From Nocardioides sp. Root240 (GTDB lineage Bacteria > Actinomycetota > Actinomycetes > Propionibacteriales > Nocardioidaceae): a stretch of DNA of 55,798 nt. Shown here in pieces: positions 1 through 7,126 of the stretch; position 1 is the first letter of the stretch, and the number at the start of each line of letters is the position of its first letter. Under the pieces are notes generated by a model, which was given only the letters and a program-made list of their open reading frames with translations, had not been told where the DNA came from and searched no databases. Location: the NCBI RefSeq assembly GCF_001428825.1, contig NZ_LMIT01000015.1, forward strand, positions 216,417-272,214, in the 5' to 3' direction. Both the position numbers and the translations under genes were made by a program.

Positions 1-2
1 TG

Positions 3-968
3 GAGCCCGTGGTCGAGGAGATCGTGGTCGCGGAGCCCGACCCGGAGCCGGAGCCGGAGCCGGAGCCTCAGCCCGATCCCGAGCTCGAGCCCGATCCGGA
101 GCCCGAGCCCGCACCCTTCGACGAGGACCCGGTCACCGAGGTCCTCGAGGAGGTCCCGGACCCGCTGAGCGACCCGATCCCGTCGGCCCCGGCGTCCCCG
201 CCGGAGAGCCCCGACGACTGGATGACGCCCGCGGACGCCACCGGCGACATCGCCGACGAGCCGGCCGACGAGCCGGCCGACGAGCCGGCCGACCAGCCGG
301 CCGACGAGCTGCCCACCCCGCGCGACATCCCGCTGCCGCCCCCGCCGCCGGGGGCCACGCCCGTCGGCTGGATCCCGCCGCCGCCCTCCGCGCCGCCGGT
401 CGGCCTGCCGGGTGCACCCGAGGTCGACGCTCCGCCCCTCGCGATCGGCACCTGGGAGCCGGTCGGTGCTGCGCCCACGACGCCGCCGCCCCCGGTCGCG
501 CCGGAGCCGACGCCGTTCGACGCCGACCACGACGGGCAGACCGTCTCCGGGCCGGGCATCGCCGCCCCCGTGCTGCCGGGCATCCCCGGCCAGCCGCAGG
601 CGCCCGCGGTCACCCAGCCGGTCGCGAAGCTGCTCGTCTCCGACGGCCAGACCATCGTCGTCGACCGTGCGGTCCTGATCGGTCGCGCGCCGGAGGCCCG
701 CCGGTTCTCCTCGACCGAGCAGCCGACCCTGGTGACCGTCCCCAGCCGGCTCCACGAGATCTCGTCCACGCACGTCGAGGTGCGCCCGGGCACGGGCGCC
801 GACCACGGCAGCGCCGTCGTCACCGACATGGGCTCGACCAACGGCACCGTGCTCGTCCAGCCCGGCCTCGGGCCCGAGGACCTCAAGCCCGGCATCGCCG
901 TCCAGCTCATCCCCGGTGCCGTCATCAACCTCGGCGACGGCGTCACCATCCAGGTCACCCGGCCCTGA
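3..968 (+). CDS. FHA domain protein with acidic Pro-rich linker (5' partial)
   Basis: The reading frame is open to the left edge, so the true start probably lies outside the window; the first in-frame GTG is at 9. The first ~200 residues are low complexity: Glu-Pro runs, a tandem Asp-Glu-Pro-Ala repeat (253-306) and Pro/Gly stretches. The last ~100 residues form a forkhead-associated (FHA) domain, with a GR at strand 1, a SSTH core and the GSTNGT motif that contacts phosphothreonine. FHA domains bind phosphothreonine peptides made by Ser/Thr kinases. The next gene is also an FHA protein, suggesting a kinase-signalling cluster that continues upstream (inference). The family is secure; the partner is unknown. 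Confidence 0.75.
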   Translation, partial: EPVVEEIVVAEPDPEPEPEPEPQPDPELEPDPEPEPAPFDEDPVTEVLEEVPDPLSDPIPSAPASPPESPDDWMTPADATGDIADEPADEPADEPADQPADELPTPRDIPLPPPPPGATPVGWIPPPPSAPPVGLPGAPEVDAPPLAIGTWEPVGAAPTTPPPPVAPEPTPFDADHDGQTVSGPGIAAPVLPGIPGQPQAPAVTQPVAKLLVSDGQTIVVDRAVLIGRAPEARRFSSTEQPTLVTVPSRLHEISSTHVEVRPGTGADHGSAVVTDMGSTNGTVLVQPGLGPEDLKPGIAVQLIPGAVINLGDGVTIQVTRP

Positions 969-1000
969 CCGGCCGGCCGCCGCCACTCGGAGCGCACCCC

Positions 1001-2194
1001 ATGTCCCACCTGCCGCCCACGGCGGAGCCGTCGATGTTCCCGCCGGCTGAGCTCGACCGCCGGTTCTCGGCGTTCGTGGTCGACCGCGTCATCGCGTGGG
1101 GAGTCTCGGCCGCCGTCGGGTACGCCGTCCACGAGCTCGGCGGCGCCAGCGTCGCCACGGCGGTGCTCAGCGCGCTCGGTTGCGACGTGCTGATCGGGAT
1201 CGTGCTCGCCGTCCTGGTCGGCACCACGGGCGTCACGCCGGGGAAGACCGCCGTCGGGCAGCGGGTCGTGCGTCGCGCCGACGGCCGCCCGATCGGCGTG
1301 CCCGCCGCCCTGGCCCGGTACGCCGTGCTCGGGATCGCCGGGCTGCCCACCGTCGGCATGGGCCTGGCCACCCTCGCCTGGACAGCCGCCGCGGACCCGA
1401 CCCGTCAGCGCCGTGCGCTGCACGACCGGTTCGGAGACGCGGTGGTGGTCGACGTCCGGCCGGTGGCCGACGACTCCGAGGTCGAGGACGACCGGCCGCA
1501 GCAGCTCGTCAACCTCACCGCCATGCGGCTGATGCCCGTCGCTCCCGCGCAGCCGGAGTCGATCGCGTCGATCCCGGTCCCGCAGCCGGCGCCCACCCCG
1601 GTGCCCGCTCCCGTCCCGGCACCCGCGCCCGCCGCTGCCCCACCGCCGATCGCGGCCTCCGCACCGCCGGTCGCGGCGCCGGCCCCCGTCGCCCCGCCCG
1701 CCCCTGCTGCCCCACCGGCTCCCGCCGCCCCTCCTGCCCCGCGCGCCCCCGGCGCCCACCGGGCGCCGCCGGCCGCTCCTGCCGAGCCCGCGCCCGAGCG
1801 CACCCAGCTCCGTCCCGCCGCCCCGGACCCCGCGGCGCCCGCGGCCGCGGCACCGGAGCCGGCCCGGTGGCGAGTCGCCTTCGACACCGGTGAGGCCTTC
1901 GTGGTCGAGGGTCTGGCCCTGGTCGGCCGTCGCCCCGAACCGCGGCCGGGTGAGCCGGTCCGCCACGTCGTCCCGCTGCGCTCGTCCGACATGTCCCTGT
2001 CGAAGACCCATGCGCAGTTCCAGGTCGCGCCCGACGGTGCGCTCGTCGTGATGGACCGCGGCTCCACCAACGGCTCGTACGTCGTGCGCCGCGGCCTCTC
2101 GAAGGCGCTGACCGCCGGCCGGCCGAGCACCCTGCTGCCCGGTGACGAGGTCCGCTTCGGTGACCGCACGATGACGGTCGAGCGCGAGCAGTAG
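1001..2194 (+). CDS. RDD family membrane protein with C-terminal FHA domain
   Basis: The 397-residue protein has three parts. Residues ~15-150 form an RDD-type membrane domain (Arg near the N-terminus, hydrophobic segments, a TPGKTAVGQRVV-like core). Residues ~175-285 are a Pro/Ala linker. Residues ~290-397 are an FHA domain with VGRRPEP, SKTH and GSTNGS motifs. RDD proteins are membrane proteins, some with transport roles; FHA binds phosphothreonine, so this may be a membrane protein controlled by a Ser/Thr kinase (inference). It starts at ATG 1001, 32 nt after the preceding FHA gene on the same strand, so the two are probably co-transcribed. Confidence 0.8.
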   Translation: MSHLPPTAEPSMFPPAELDRRFSAFVVDRVIAWGVSAAVGYAVHELGGASVATAVLSALGCDVLIGIVLAVLVGTTGVTPGKTAVGQRVVRRADGRPIGVPAALARYAVLGIAGLPTVGMGLATLAWTAAADPTRQRRALHDRFGDAVVVDVRPVADDSEVEDDRPQQLVNLTAMRLMPVAPAQPESIASIPVPQPAPTPVPAPVPAPAPAAAPPPIAASAPPVAAPAPVAPPAPAAPPAPAAPPAPRAPGAHRAPPAAPAEPAPERTQLRPAAPDPAAPAAAAPEPARWRVAFDTGEAFVVEGLALVGRRPEPRPGEPVRHVVPLRSSDMSLSKTHAQFQVAPDGALVVMDRGSTNGSYVVRRGLSKALTAGRPSTLLPGDEVRFGDRTMTVEREQ

Positions 2195-2196
2195 CC

Positions 2197-2787
2197 TCAG
2201 CCTGCCCGTCCGGACTCCCACTCGCGGCGCAGCAGTCCGTAGACCGCGGTGTCGCTCCAGCCGCCCTCGCGGTCGGGGTAGTCCTCGCGGGTGTGCGCCT
2301 CGTGCGTCATCCCGAGGCGCTCGCACAGCGCGGCCGACCGGGTGTTGCGCGGGTCGAGCTGGGCCATCAGCCGGTGCAGCGGGTACGTCGAGAACGCCAG
2401 GTCCACCAGTGCCCGGGCCGCCTCCGTGGCGAACCCGCGGCCGGCGTACCCGGGGCCGAAGACCCAGCCCAGCTCCGCGATCGACGGCGCCTCGTCCGGT
2501 CCGTGGGCCGCGGAGAAGCGCAGCATCAGGTCCCCGACCAGCACCCCCTCGTGCTCGACCGCGAGCGCGAGGAACTCGCCCACCGCAGCAGGCGCGGTCG
2601 CGGCGACCAGCCGGTCCACCCGCTGGGTCAGGGCCTGGTCGTCGAGGGCCGGGAAGGGCAGGTAGCGGGTGACCTCCGGATCCGCGCAGTACGCACCGAT
2701 CGCGGCACGGTCCTCGGCGACGACGGTGCGCAGCAGGAGGCGCTCGGTGCGCAGGGGGAGCGGCGGGGTGATGGGTCCGGGGGTCAC
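2197..2787 (-). CDS. GNAT family N-acetyltransferase (RimJ/RimL type)
   Basis: The 196-residue protein begins with the typical LRTERLLLR strand of RimJ/RimL-like acetyltransferases. The acetyl-CoA loop is seen as GPGYAGRGFATEA at about residues 110-122, followed by a conserved NTRSAALCERLG stretch. It probably transfers an acetyl group from acetyl-CoA to an amine; the substrate cannot be read from sequence. The GTG start at 2787 has TAGGGT exactly 6 nt upstream and no Shine-Dalgarno, consistent with a leaderless mRNA. It ends 2 nt from the convergent RDD-FHA gene and is divergent from the cold-shock gene. Confidence 0.85.
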   Translation of the reverse strand: MTPGPITPPLPLRTERLLLRTVVAEDRAAIGAYCADPEVTRYLPFPALDDQALTQRVDRLVAATAPAAVGEFLALAVEHEGVLVGDLMLRFSAAHGPDEAPSIAELGWVFGPGYAGRGFATEAARALVDLAFSTYPLHRLMAQLDPRNTRSAALCERLGMTHEAHTREDYPDREGGWSDTAVYGLLRREWESGRAG

Positions 2788-2793
2788 AGCCTG

Positions 2794-2799
2794 ACCCTA
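2794..2799 (-). promoter_or_regulatory. -10 element of a likely leaderless promoter (GNAT gene)
   Basis: TAGGGT on the minus strand (TANNNT) lies 6 nt before the GTG at 2787. The expected transcription start coincides with the start codon. Confidence 0.5.
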
Positions 2800-2879
2800 G
2801 GATGATCCCTCGCGGGCGTCCCACCGGCGCGCGCAGCCTGCGGCCCGCCGAGGGCCGATCGACGAGGAAGGGCGAGACC

Positions 2880-3275
2880 GTGCCGACTGGCAAGGTGAAG
2901 TGGTACGACGCGGAGAAGGGCTTCGGCTTCCTCTCCCAGACCGACGGGCCGGACGTCTACGTGCGCTCCGACGCGCTGCCCGAGGGCGTCACCACGTTGA
3001 AGGCCGGCACGCGCGTCGAGTTCGGCATCGCCCAGGGTCGTCGCGGTGACCAGGCGCTCCAGGTCAAGCTCGTCGACGCGCCGGCGTCGGTGTCGCGCAA
3101 CCAGAAGGAGGCGCGTCGTCGCAAGCCGGAGGAGATGGTCCCGATCGTCGAGGACCTGATCCGCCTGCTCGACGGCGTCGGCGAGGCCTACCGCCACGGC
3201 CGCCACCCCGACCGTCGTACGTCGGAGCCGGTCGCCAAGCTGCTGCGCGCCCTCGCCGACGAGCTCGAGGCCTGA
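2880..3275 (+). CDS. Cold shock domain protein with C-terminal extension
   Basis: A GTG start at 2880 follows a purine-rich AGGAAGG site; upstream in-frame codons are low complexity and were rejected. Residues 1-66 are a cold-shock domain with the RNA-binding motifs KGFGFL (RNP1) and DVYVR (RNP2), so the protein binds single-stranded nucleic acid and may act as an RNA chaperone. At 131 residues it is about twice the usual 67. The extra half is charged, contains two likely helices (EDLIRLLDGVGEAY and VAKLLRALADELE) and is a feature of some actinobacterial CSPs. Divergent from the GNAT gene. Confidence 0.88.
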   Translation: MPTGKVKWYDAEKGFGFLSQTDGPDVYVRSDALPEGVTTLKAGTRVEFGIAQGRRGDQALQVKLVDAPASVSRNQKEARRRKPEEMVPIVEDLIRLLDGVGEAYRHGRHPDRRTSEPVAKLLRALADELEA

Positions 3276-3297
3276 GGCCCAGGAGCTCGGACCCGGC

Positions 3298-4788
3298 TCA
3301 GCCCACGGTCGTGACGGGCCGCTCGGCGGCCCTCTTGCGGCGCGCCGGCGCGGAGCGCAGCACGAACACCGCCCATGCCGTGAGCAGGACGGCGGCGAAG
3401 CCGAGTCCGACGCCGTTGATGGCCGGGTAGGACAGGATCACGCCGAGGAAGCCGCCGATCACCCAGGCGAGCTGGAGCGTGGTGTCGCCCTTGGCGAAGG
3501 CGCTGGCGTGCGCCCGCACGGGCACGCCCGACTGGATGGTGGAGTCGAGGGAGACCTTGGCGAGGTACTGCATCAGGCCGACCGTCAGGCCCAGCACCAC
3601 CAGCGGCAGCAGGCCGTAGAAGATCGTCGCGAACACCAGGGCGACGATGTCGGCGAGCAGCGCGACGACCACCATCACGGCCGGGTTGATCCTTCGGGCG
3701 AGCGAGGCCACCACGATCCCGAGCGTGTTCCCGAGCCCCGCGGCGCCGATGACGAGGCCGACGAGCAGGGTCGACTTGGTCTTGGACTCCCAGCCGTCGA
3801 GCGGCTCGGTCGCCAGCACGAACGTCATGAACATGGTCAGGAAGCCCGACAGCAGACGCGGCCCGCAGTTGGCCCGGAGCGCGAAGGCGACCTGGGGTGG
3901 GAGGCCGTTGCCGCGCCGTACGCCGCTGCGGGGGTCACGGGGCGCGTCGATCGACTCCTCGTCGCCGGTGGCGTCGATCTTGGCCGGCAGCAGGATCGCG
4001 GCGACCGTGCCGAGCGTGAACACGAGGAAGGCGTAGCGGCAGGCCCACTCGGGACCGATCCAGTACGCCAGGCCGGCCAACGGGCCGGACACGCACGCGC
4101 CGACCACGCCGGCCAGTGCCACGCGGCCGTTGGCCTTGACGAGGGTGATCTCGGGTGGCACGAGACGCGGGACGGCCGCGGCCTTGGCCACGCCGTAGGC
4201 CTTGGACGAGACAAGGACGCCGAGCGCGGCGACGTAGAACCAGGGCGAGCCGCTCGTCAGCGTCCCGGCCAGCACCCAGCACAGGAAGGCGCGCAGGGCG
4301 AAGGTCGCGCCGATCGCCCAGCGGCGGCCGTGGCTGAACCGGTCGAGGAAGGGCCCGATCAGCGGGGCCACGATCGCGAACGGGACCATCGTCAGTCCGA
4401 GGAACAGCAGCACCGGGCCGCGCTGGCCGCTCGTCGCGCCGGCGAAGAAGACGGTGCCGGCCAGGGCGATCGCGAACGCCGAGTCGCCCGCTGCGTTGGC
4501 GGCGTGCAGCTCGATCAACCGGTTGAGGCCCGAGCGCTCGGCGCCCTGCGCACCCGCGGCCTTCCGTGCCGTGCGCACCGTCGCCCGGCTGGCGCGCCCG
4601 GTGACCCGGGCGAAGCCCTTCATGCCGCGCGCAGTCGCCTTCGCCGCCCGGATCGATCCCGTCTCGGCCATCTGGTCGGACGGCGACTCGGACGGCGACT
4701 CGGACGGCGACTCGGTGGGCGGGTCGGCGCCCGGCAGCGGACCGGAAGGCGCCCCCGGACGGCGCGGGTCGGGTCCGTTGCTGCTCAC
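3298..4788 (-). CDS. MFS transporter
   Basis: A 496-residue protein with about twelve hydrophobic segments from residue ~120 on, in the arrangement of major facilitator proteins (for example the GPFLDRFSHGRRWAIG loop between early helices). The first ~110 residues are cytoplasmic, with a Ser-Pro-Glu repeat encoded by a tandem 12-bp unit (4681-4716) and a basic stretch. The substrate is unknown. The start is taken as GTG 4788; an internal ATG at 4671 is an alternative that would drop the repeat. It is divergent from DUF3027, a pairing often seen in actinobacteria (from memory). Confidence 0.82.
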   Translation of the reverse strand: MSSNGPDPRRPGAPSGPLPGADPPTESPSESPSESPSDQMAETGSIRAAKATARGMKGFARVTGRASRATVRTARKAAGAQGAERSGLNRLIELHAANAAGDSAFAIALAGTVFFAGATSGQRGPVLLFLGLTMVPFAIVAPLIGPFLDRFSHGRRWAIGATFALRAFLCWVLAGTLTSGSPWFYVAALGVLVSSKAYGVAKAAAVPRLVPPEITLVKANGRVALAGVVGACVSGPLAGLAYWIGPEWACRYAFLVFTLGTVAAILLPAKIDATGDEESIDAPRDPRSGVRRGNGLPPQVAFALRANCGPRLLSGFLTMFMTFVLATEPLDGWESKTKSTLLVGLVIGAAGLGNTLGIVVASLARRINPAVMVVVALLADIVALVFATIFYGLLPLVVLGLTVGLMQYLAKVSLDSTIQSGVPVRAHASAFAKGDTTLQLAWVIGGFLGVILSYPAINGVGLGFAAVLLTAWAVFVLRSAPARRKRAAERPVTTVG

Positions 4789-4857
4789 TCGTCCTATCTT
4801 GCCTGCTGGGGACGACAGGTGCCGCGCGCCGCCCCCGACGTGACGATCGTCGCCCCG

Positions 4858-5652
4858 ATGGGGAATGCTGTGCCCGTGTCCACCCTCGAGCGCAAGCTGA
4901 CCGACGCCGCCACCGCCGACGCGGTCGACGCCGCCCGCGCGGCGCTGCTCGACGAGGTCGACGCCGCCGACGTCGGCGAGCACCTCGGCCACCAGGTCGA
5001 CGGCCTGCGCGTCGTCACGCACCTCTTCGAGTGCCGCCGCAAGGGCTACGTCGGCTGGCAGTGGGCGGTCACGCTCACCCGTGCCTCGCGCCAGCGCAAG
5101 GTCACCGTGGTCGAGGTCGTGCTGCTGCCGGGCCAGGACGCCATCGTCGCCCCCGCCTGGGTGCCCTACCGCGAGCGGCTCCTCCCCGGCGACATGTCGC
5201 CCGGCGACCTGCTGCCGGTCAGCGACGAGGACCCGCGCCTCGTGCCGACGTACTCCTTCGGCGACGACCCGCTCGACACCGATGACAAGGCGCAGGTGCG
5301 CCAGGTCGCCAAGGACCTCGGCCTCGGCCGGGTCCGCGTCCTGTCCCCGGAGGGCCGCGACGCCGCCGCCGAACGCTGGTACGACGGCGAGGCCGGCCCC
5401 GACGCGCCGATCGCCAAGTCCGCGCCGGACCACTGCTACTCCTGCGGCTTCCTGGTCCGGCTCGCCGGCCCGTTGTCGGAGCTGTTCGGCGTCTGCGCCA
5501 ACGGCGACGCCAACGACGACGGTCGCGTGGTCGCCTTCCAGCACGGCTGCGGGGGCCACTCCGAGGTGCGGCTCACCAAGCGCCAGCAGCCGCTGGCGCC
5601 CGCGCCGCCCGTGCTGGACACGGTCGGCGTCGACGACCTCGACCGGCTGTAG
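4858..5652 (+). CDS. DUF3027 family protein
   Basis: About 264 residues matching the actinobacterial DUF3027 family in length and in conserved blocks: GYVGWQWAVTL near the N-terminus, a VPYRERLLPGDMSPGDLLP segment, and a C-terminal CYSCGF...VCAN...HGCGGHSE region whose Cys/His residues could bind a metal. The biochemical function is unknown. Possible starts are ATG 4858, GTG 4870 (GGGG six nt upstream) and GTG 4876; the longest is given. It is divergent from the MFS gene with a 69-bp gap. Confidence 0.82.
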   Translation: MGNAVPVSTLERKLTDAATADAVDAARAALLDEVDAADVGEHLGHQVDGLRVVTHLFECRRKGYVGWQWAVTLTRASRQRKVTVVEVVLLPGQDAIVAPAWVPYRERLLPGDMSPGDLLPVSDEDPRLVPTYSFGDDPLDTDDKAQVRQVAKDLGLGRVRVLSPEGRDAAAERWYDGEAGPDAPIAKSAPDHCYSCGFLVRLAGPLSELFGVCANGDANDDGRVVAFQHGCGGHSEVRLTKRQQPLAPAPPVLDTVGVDDLDRL

Positions 5653-5658
5653 CCCGCC

Positions 5659-6282
5659 CTACGCGCGCGAGAGCACCCAGACGGCGTACTGGTCGTCGAC
5701 CGGGCGCAGGTCGTACCCGCCGAACCGGTGGTCGACGCGCAGCCCCGCCGCCGCGGCGTCCGCGACGAACGCCTCGGGGGCGTACGAGCGTGCCGTCGCG
5801 GGTCCACCGGACAGGTGGAAGCCCGCGAGGATCCGCCCGCCGGGTGCGAGCAGCGAGCCCAGGTGGGCCAGCACCGCGACCTCGGAGTCCTCGGCCAGGA
5901 AGGTCAGCACGTTGCCGACGCACACCACGAGGTCGTAGGCGGTCGGCGCGCCCGCCGCGGTGAGCGCCTCGGGCGTGAGCGCCAGGATCTCCAGCGGTAC
6001 GACGACGAGCTGTGGCCAGGTCTCCCGGGCCTGCGCCACGAGTGCCGGGTCCGGCTCCGCGGCGACGACGCGGTGGCCCTGCGCCTGGAGGTGGGCGCCG
6101 ATCCGGCCCATCCCTGCGCCGGCGTCGAGGACGGTCGCGCCGCGCGGCACCATCGCGTCGGCGAGGCGGGCCTCGCCGAAGACGTCCTCGCCACGCTCCA
6201 TGAGCTCGGCGAAGCGTTCGCCGTACCCGACGTTCCTCGCCCCGCCCAGCGCCCACCGGGTGGGCCGCAGCGGCTCGGTCAC
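5659..6282 (-). CDS. Class I SAM-dependent methyltransferase
   Basis: The 207-residue protein has a Rossmann methyltransferase fold: motif I is VLDAGAGMGRIG (~residues 50-61), followed by an acidic VAAEPD that would hold the ribose, and YDLVVCVGNVL as motif IV. The substrate is unknown. The GTG at 6282 overlaps the stop of the upstream DUF2530 gene by 4 nt (GTGA), so the two are translationally coupled. It converges with DUF3027 with a 6-nt gap and no visible terminator. Confidence 0.85.
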   Translation of the reverse strand: MTEPLRPTRWALGGARNVGYGERFAELMERGEDVFGEARLADAMVPRGATVLDAGAGMGRIGAHLQAQGHRVVAAEPDPALVAQARETWPQLVVVPLEILALTPEALTAAGAPTAYDLVVCVGNVLTFLAEDSEVAVLAHLGSLLAPGGRILAGFHLSGGPATARSYAPEAFVADAAAAGLRVDHRFGGYDLRPVDDQYAVWVLSRA

Positions 6283-6560
6283 TGGTCGAGCTCGGCGCGC
6301 ACGCTGCGTCGGCGCTTGCAGTACTCCATGCCGAGCAGGCCGAGCCCGACACCGGTCAGGCACATCCACAGCAGCCAGGTGCGGTCGTCCTCCTCGAGCC
6401 GGCCGTAGAACGGCAGCAGTGCGAGGAAGGCGATCGCGAACAGCGCGGTGCCGACCTGGACGGTGCGCACGCCGTCGACGTCGAGGGGCTCGACGGGCGC
6501 GATGAGGTACGTCCGTTTGCCGATCTCGTGCTGGGTCGGCTGGTCGTCGCGGAGCTCCAC
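6279..6560 (-). CDS. DUF2530 family small membrane protein
   Basis: A 93-residue protein with two hydrophobic helices (about residues 35-52 and 62-80) and basic termini, matching the actinobacterial DUF2530 family in length and layout. Function unknown; probably an integral inner-membrane protein. It is the first gene of a two-gene unit with the methyltransferase and is divergent from marR. Confidence 0.72.
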   Translation of the reverse strand: MELRDDQPTQHEIGKRTYLIAPVEPLDVDGVRTVQVGTALFAIAFLALLPFYGRLEEDDRTWLLWMCLTGVGLGLLGMEYCKRRRSVRAELDQ

Positions 6561-6596
6561 GCCCCGATGCTACCGCTCCGCCGATCCTGCGGAATA

Positions 6597-6624
6597 GTTA
6601 GCAAGGGTAATGACTTATGCTAAC
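6597..6624. promoter_or_regulatory. Palindromic operator overlapping the marR promoter
   Basis: GTTAGCA (6597-6603) and TGCTAAC (6618-6624) are perfect inverted repeats whose centres are 21 bp apart, two helical turns. The right arm overlaps TATGCT (6616-6621), a TANNNT -10 element lying 6 nt before the ATG at 6628. The arrangement suits autorepression by the MarR dimer, whose genes often sit beside such palindromes, and may also affect the divergent DUF2530 gene (inference). Confidence 0.6.
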
Positions 6625-6627
6625 GAC

Positions 6628-7107
6628 ATGCCGACCAGGGAACAGCACGTGCGCCACCCCAGCAGGGGTGAAGCAGCTCCGCGATCAACCGCGGCAGTGG
6701 CCACCGAGCTTCGCTTCTCGGTCATGCGCCTGCGCCGGCGGCTGGTCCGCGAGCGGCACCCCGACAACGACCTCAGCCTCTCGGCGATGGCCGTGCTCTG
6801 GGCGCTGCACCGCCACGGCGACCTGAGCGTCGGCGCGCTGGCCTCCCGCGAGCAGGTGCGCCCGCCGAGCATGACCCGCACCGTCAACTGCCTGGCCGAC
6901 GACGGCCTCGTCACCCGTGAGGCGCACCCCACGGACGGCCGTCAGGTCGTCGTCCGGCTCACGGAGGAGGGGAGTGCGGTGGTCCACGCCGACGCCGCTC
7001 GCCGCGACCGCTGGCTCTCGCGCCGGCTCGAGGAGCTCACCCCCGCCGAGCGCGACGTGCTGCGCCGGGCCGCCCCCATCCTGCAGCGCATCGCCGCCGC
7101 TGACTGA
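6628..7107 (+). CDS. MarR family transcriptional regulator
   Basis: A 159-residue winged-helix regulator. The recognition region reads LSVGALASREQVRPPSMTR (helix-turn-helix, ~residues 70-90) and the wing has the hallmark DGRQVVVRLTEEG. MarR proteins are dimeric repressors usually released by small molecules. ATG 6628 is chosen because TATGCT lies 6 nt upstream (leaderless arrangement); the earlier ATG 6610 falls inside the palindrome. The gene lies directly before an MFS exporter, so it probably represses itself and the exporter (inference from context). Confidence 0.88.
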   Translation: MPTREQHVRHPSRGEAAPRSTAAVATELRFSVMRLRRRLVRERHPDNDLSLSAMAVLWALHRHGDLSVGALASREQVRPPSMTRTVNCLADDGLVTREAHPTDGRQVVVRLTEEGSAVVHADAARRDRWLSRRLEELTPAERDVLRRAAPILQRIAAAD

Positions 7108-7126
7108 ACCGAACCAAGGAGCCACC

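Noticed and set aside
1570..1830. Pro/Ala-coding tract as a possible DNA repeat array
   Set aside because: Irregular codon-level low complexity in a protein linker, no fixed DNA unit.
68..2893. A 941-codon minus-strand frame opposite the FHA genes
   Set aside because: Low-complexity Arg/Gly/Ser translation and overlap with two genes that carry clear FHA domains.
4681..4716. Tandem 12-bp units as a possible CRISPR or regulatory array
   Set aside because: In-frame coding repeat with no spacers.
5436..6352. Alternative minus-strand frames around the methyltransferase
   Set aside because: Out of frame with the conserved methyltransferase motifs.
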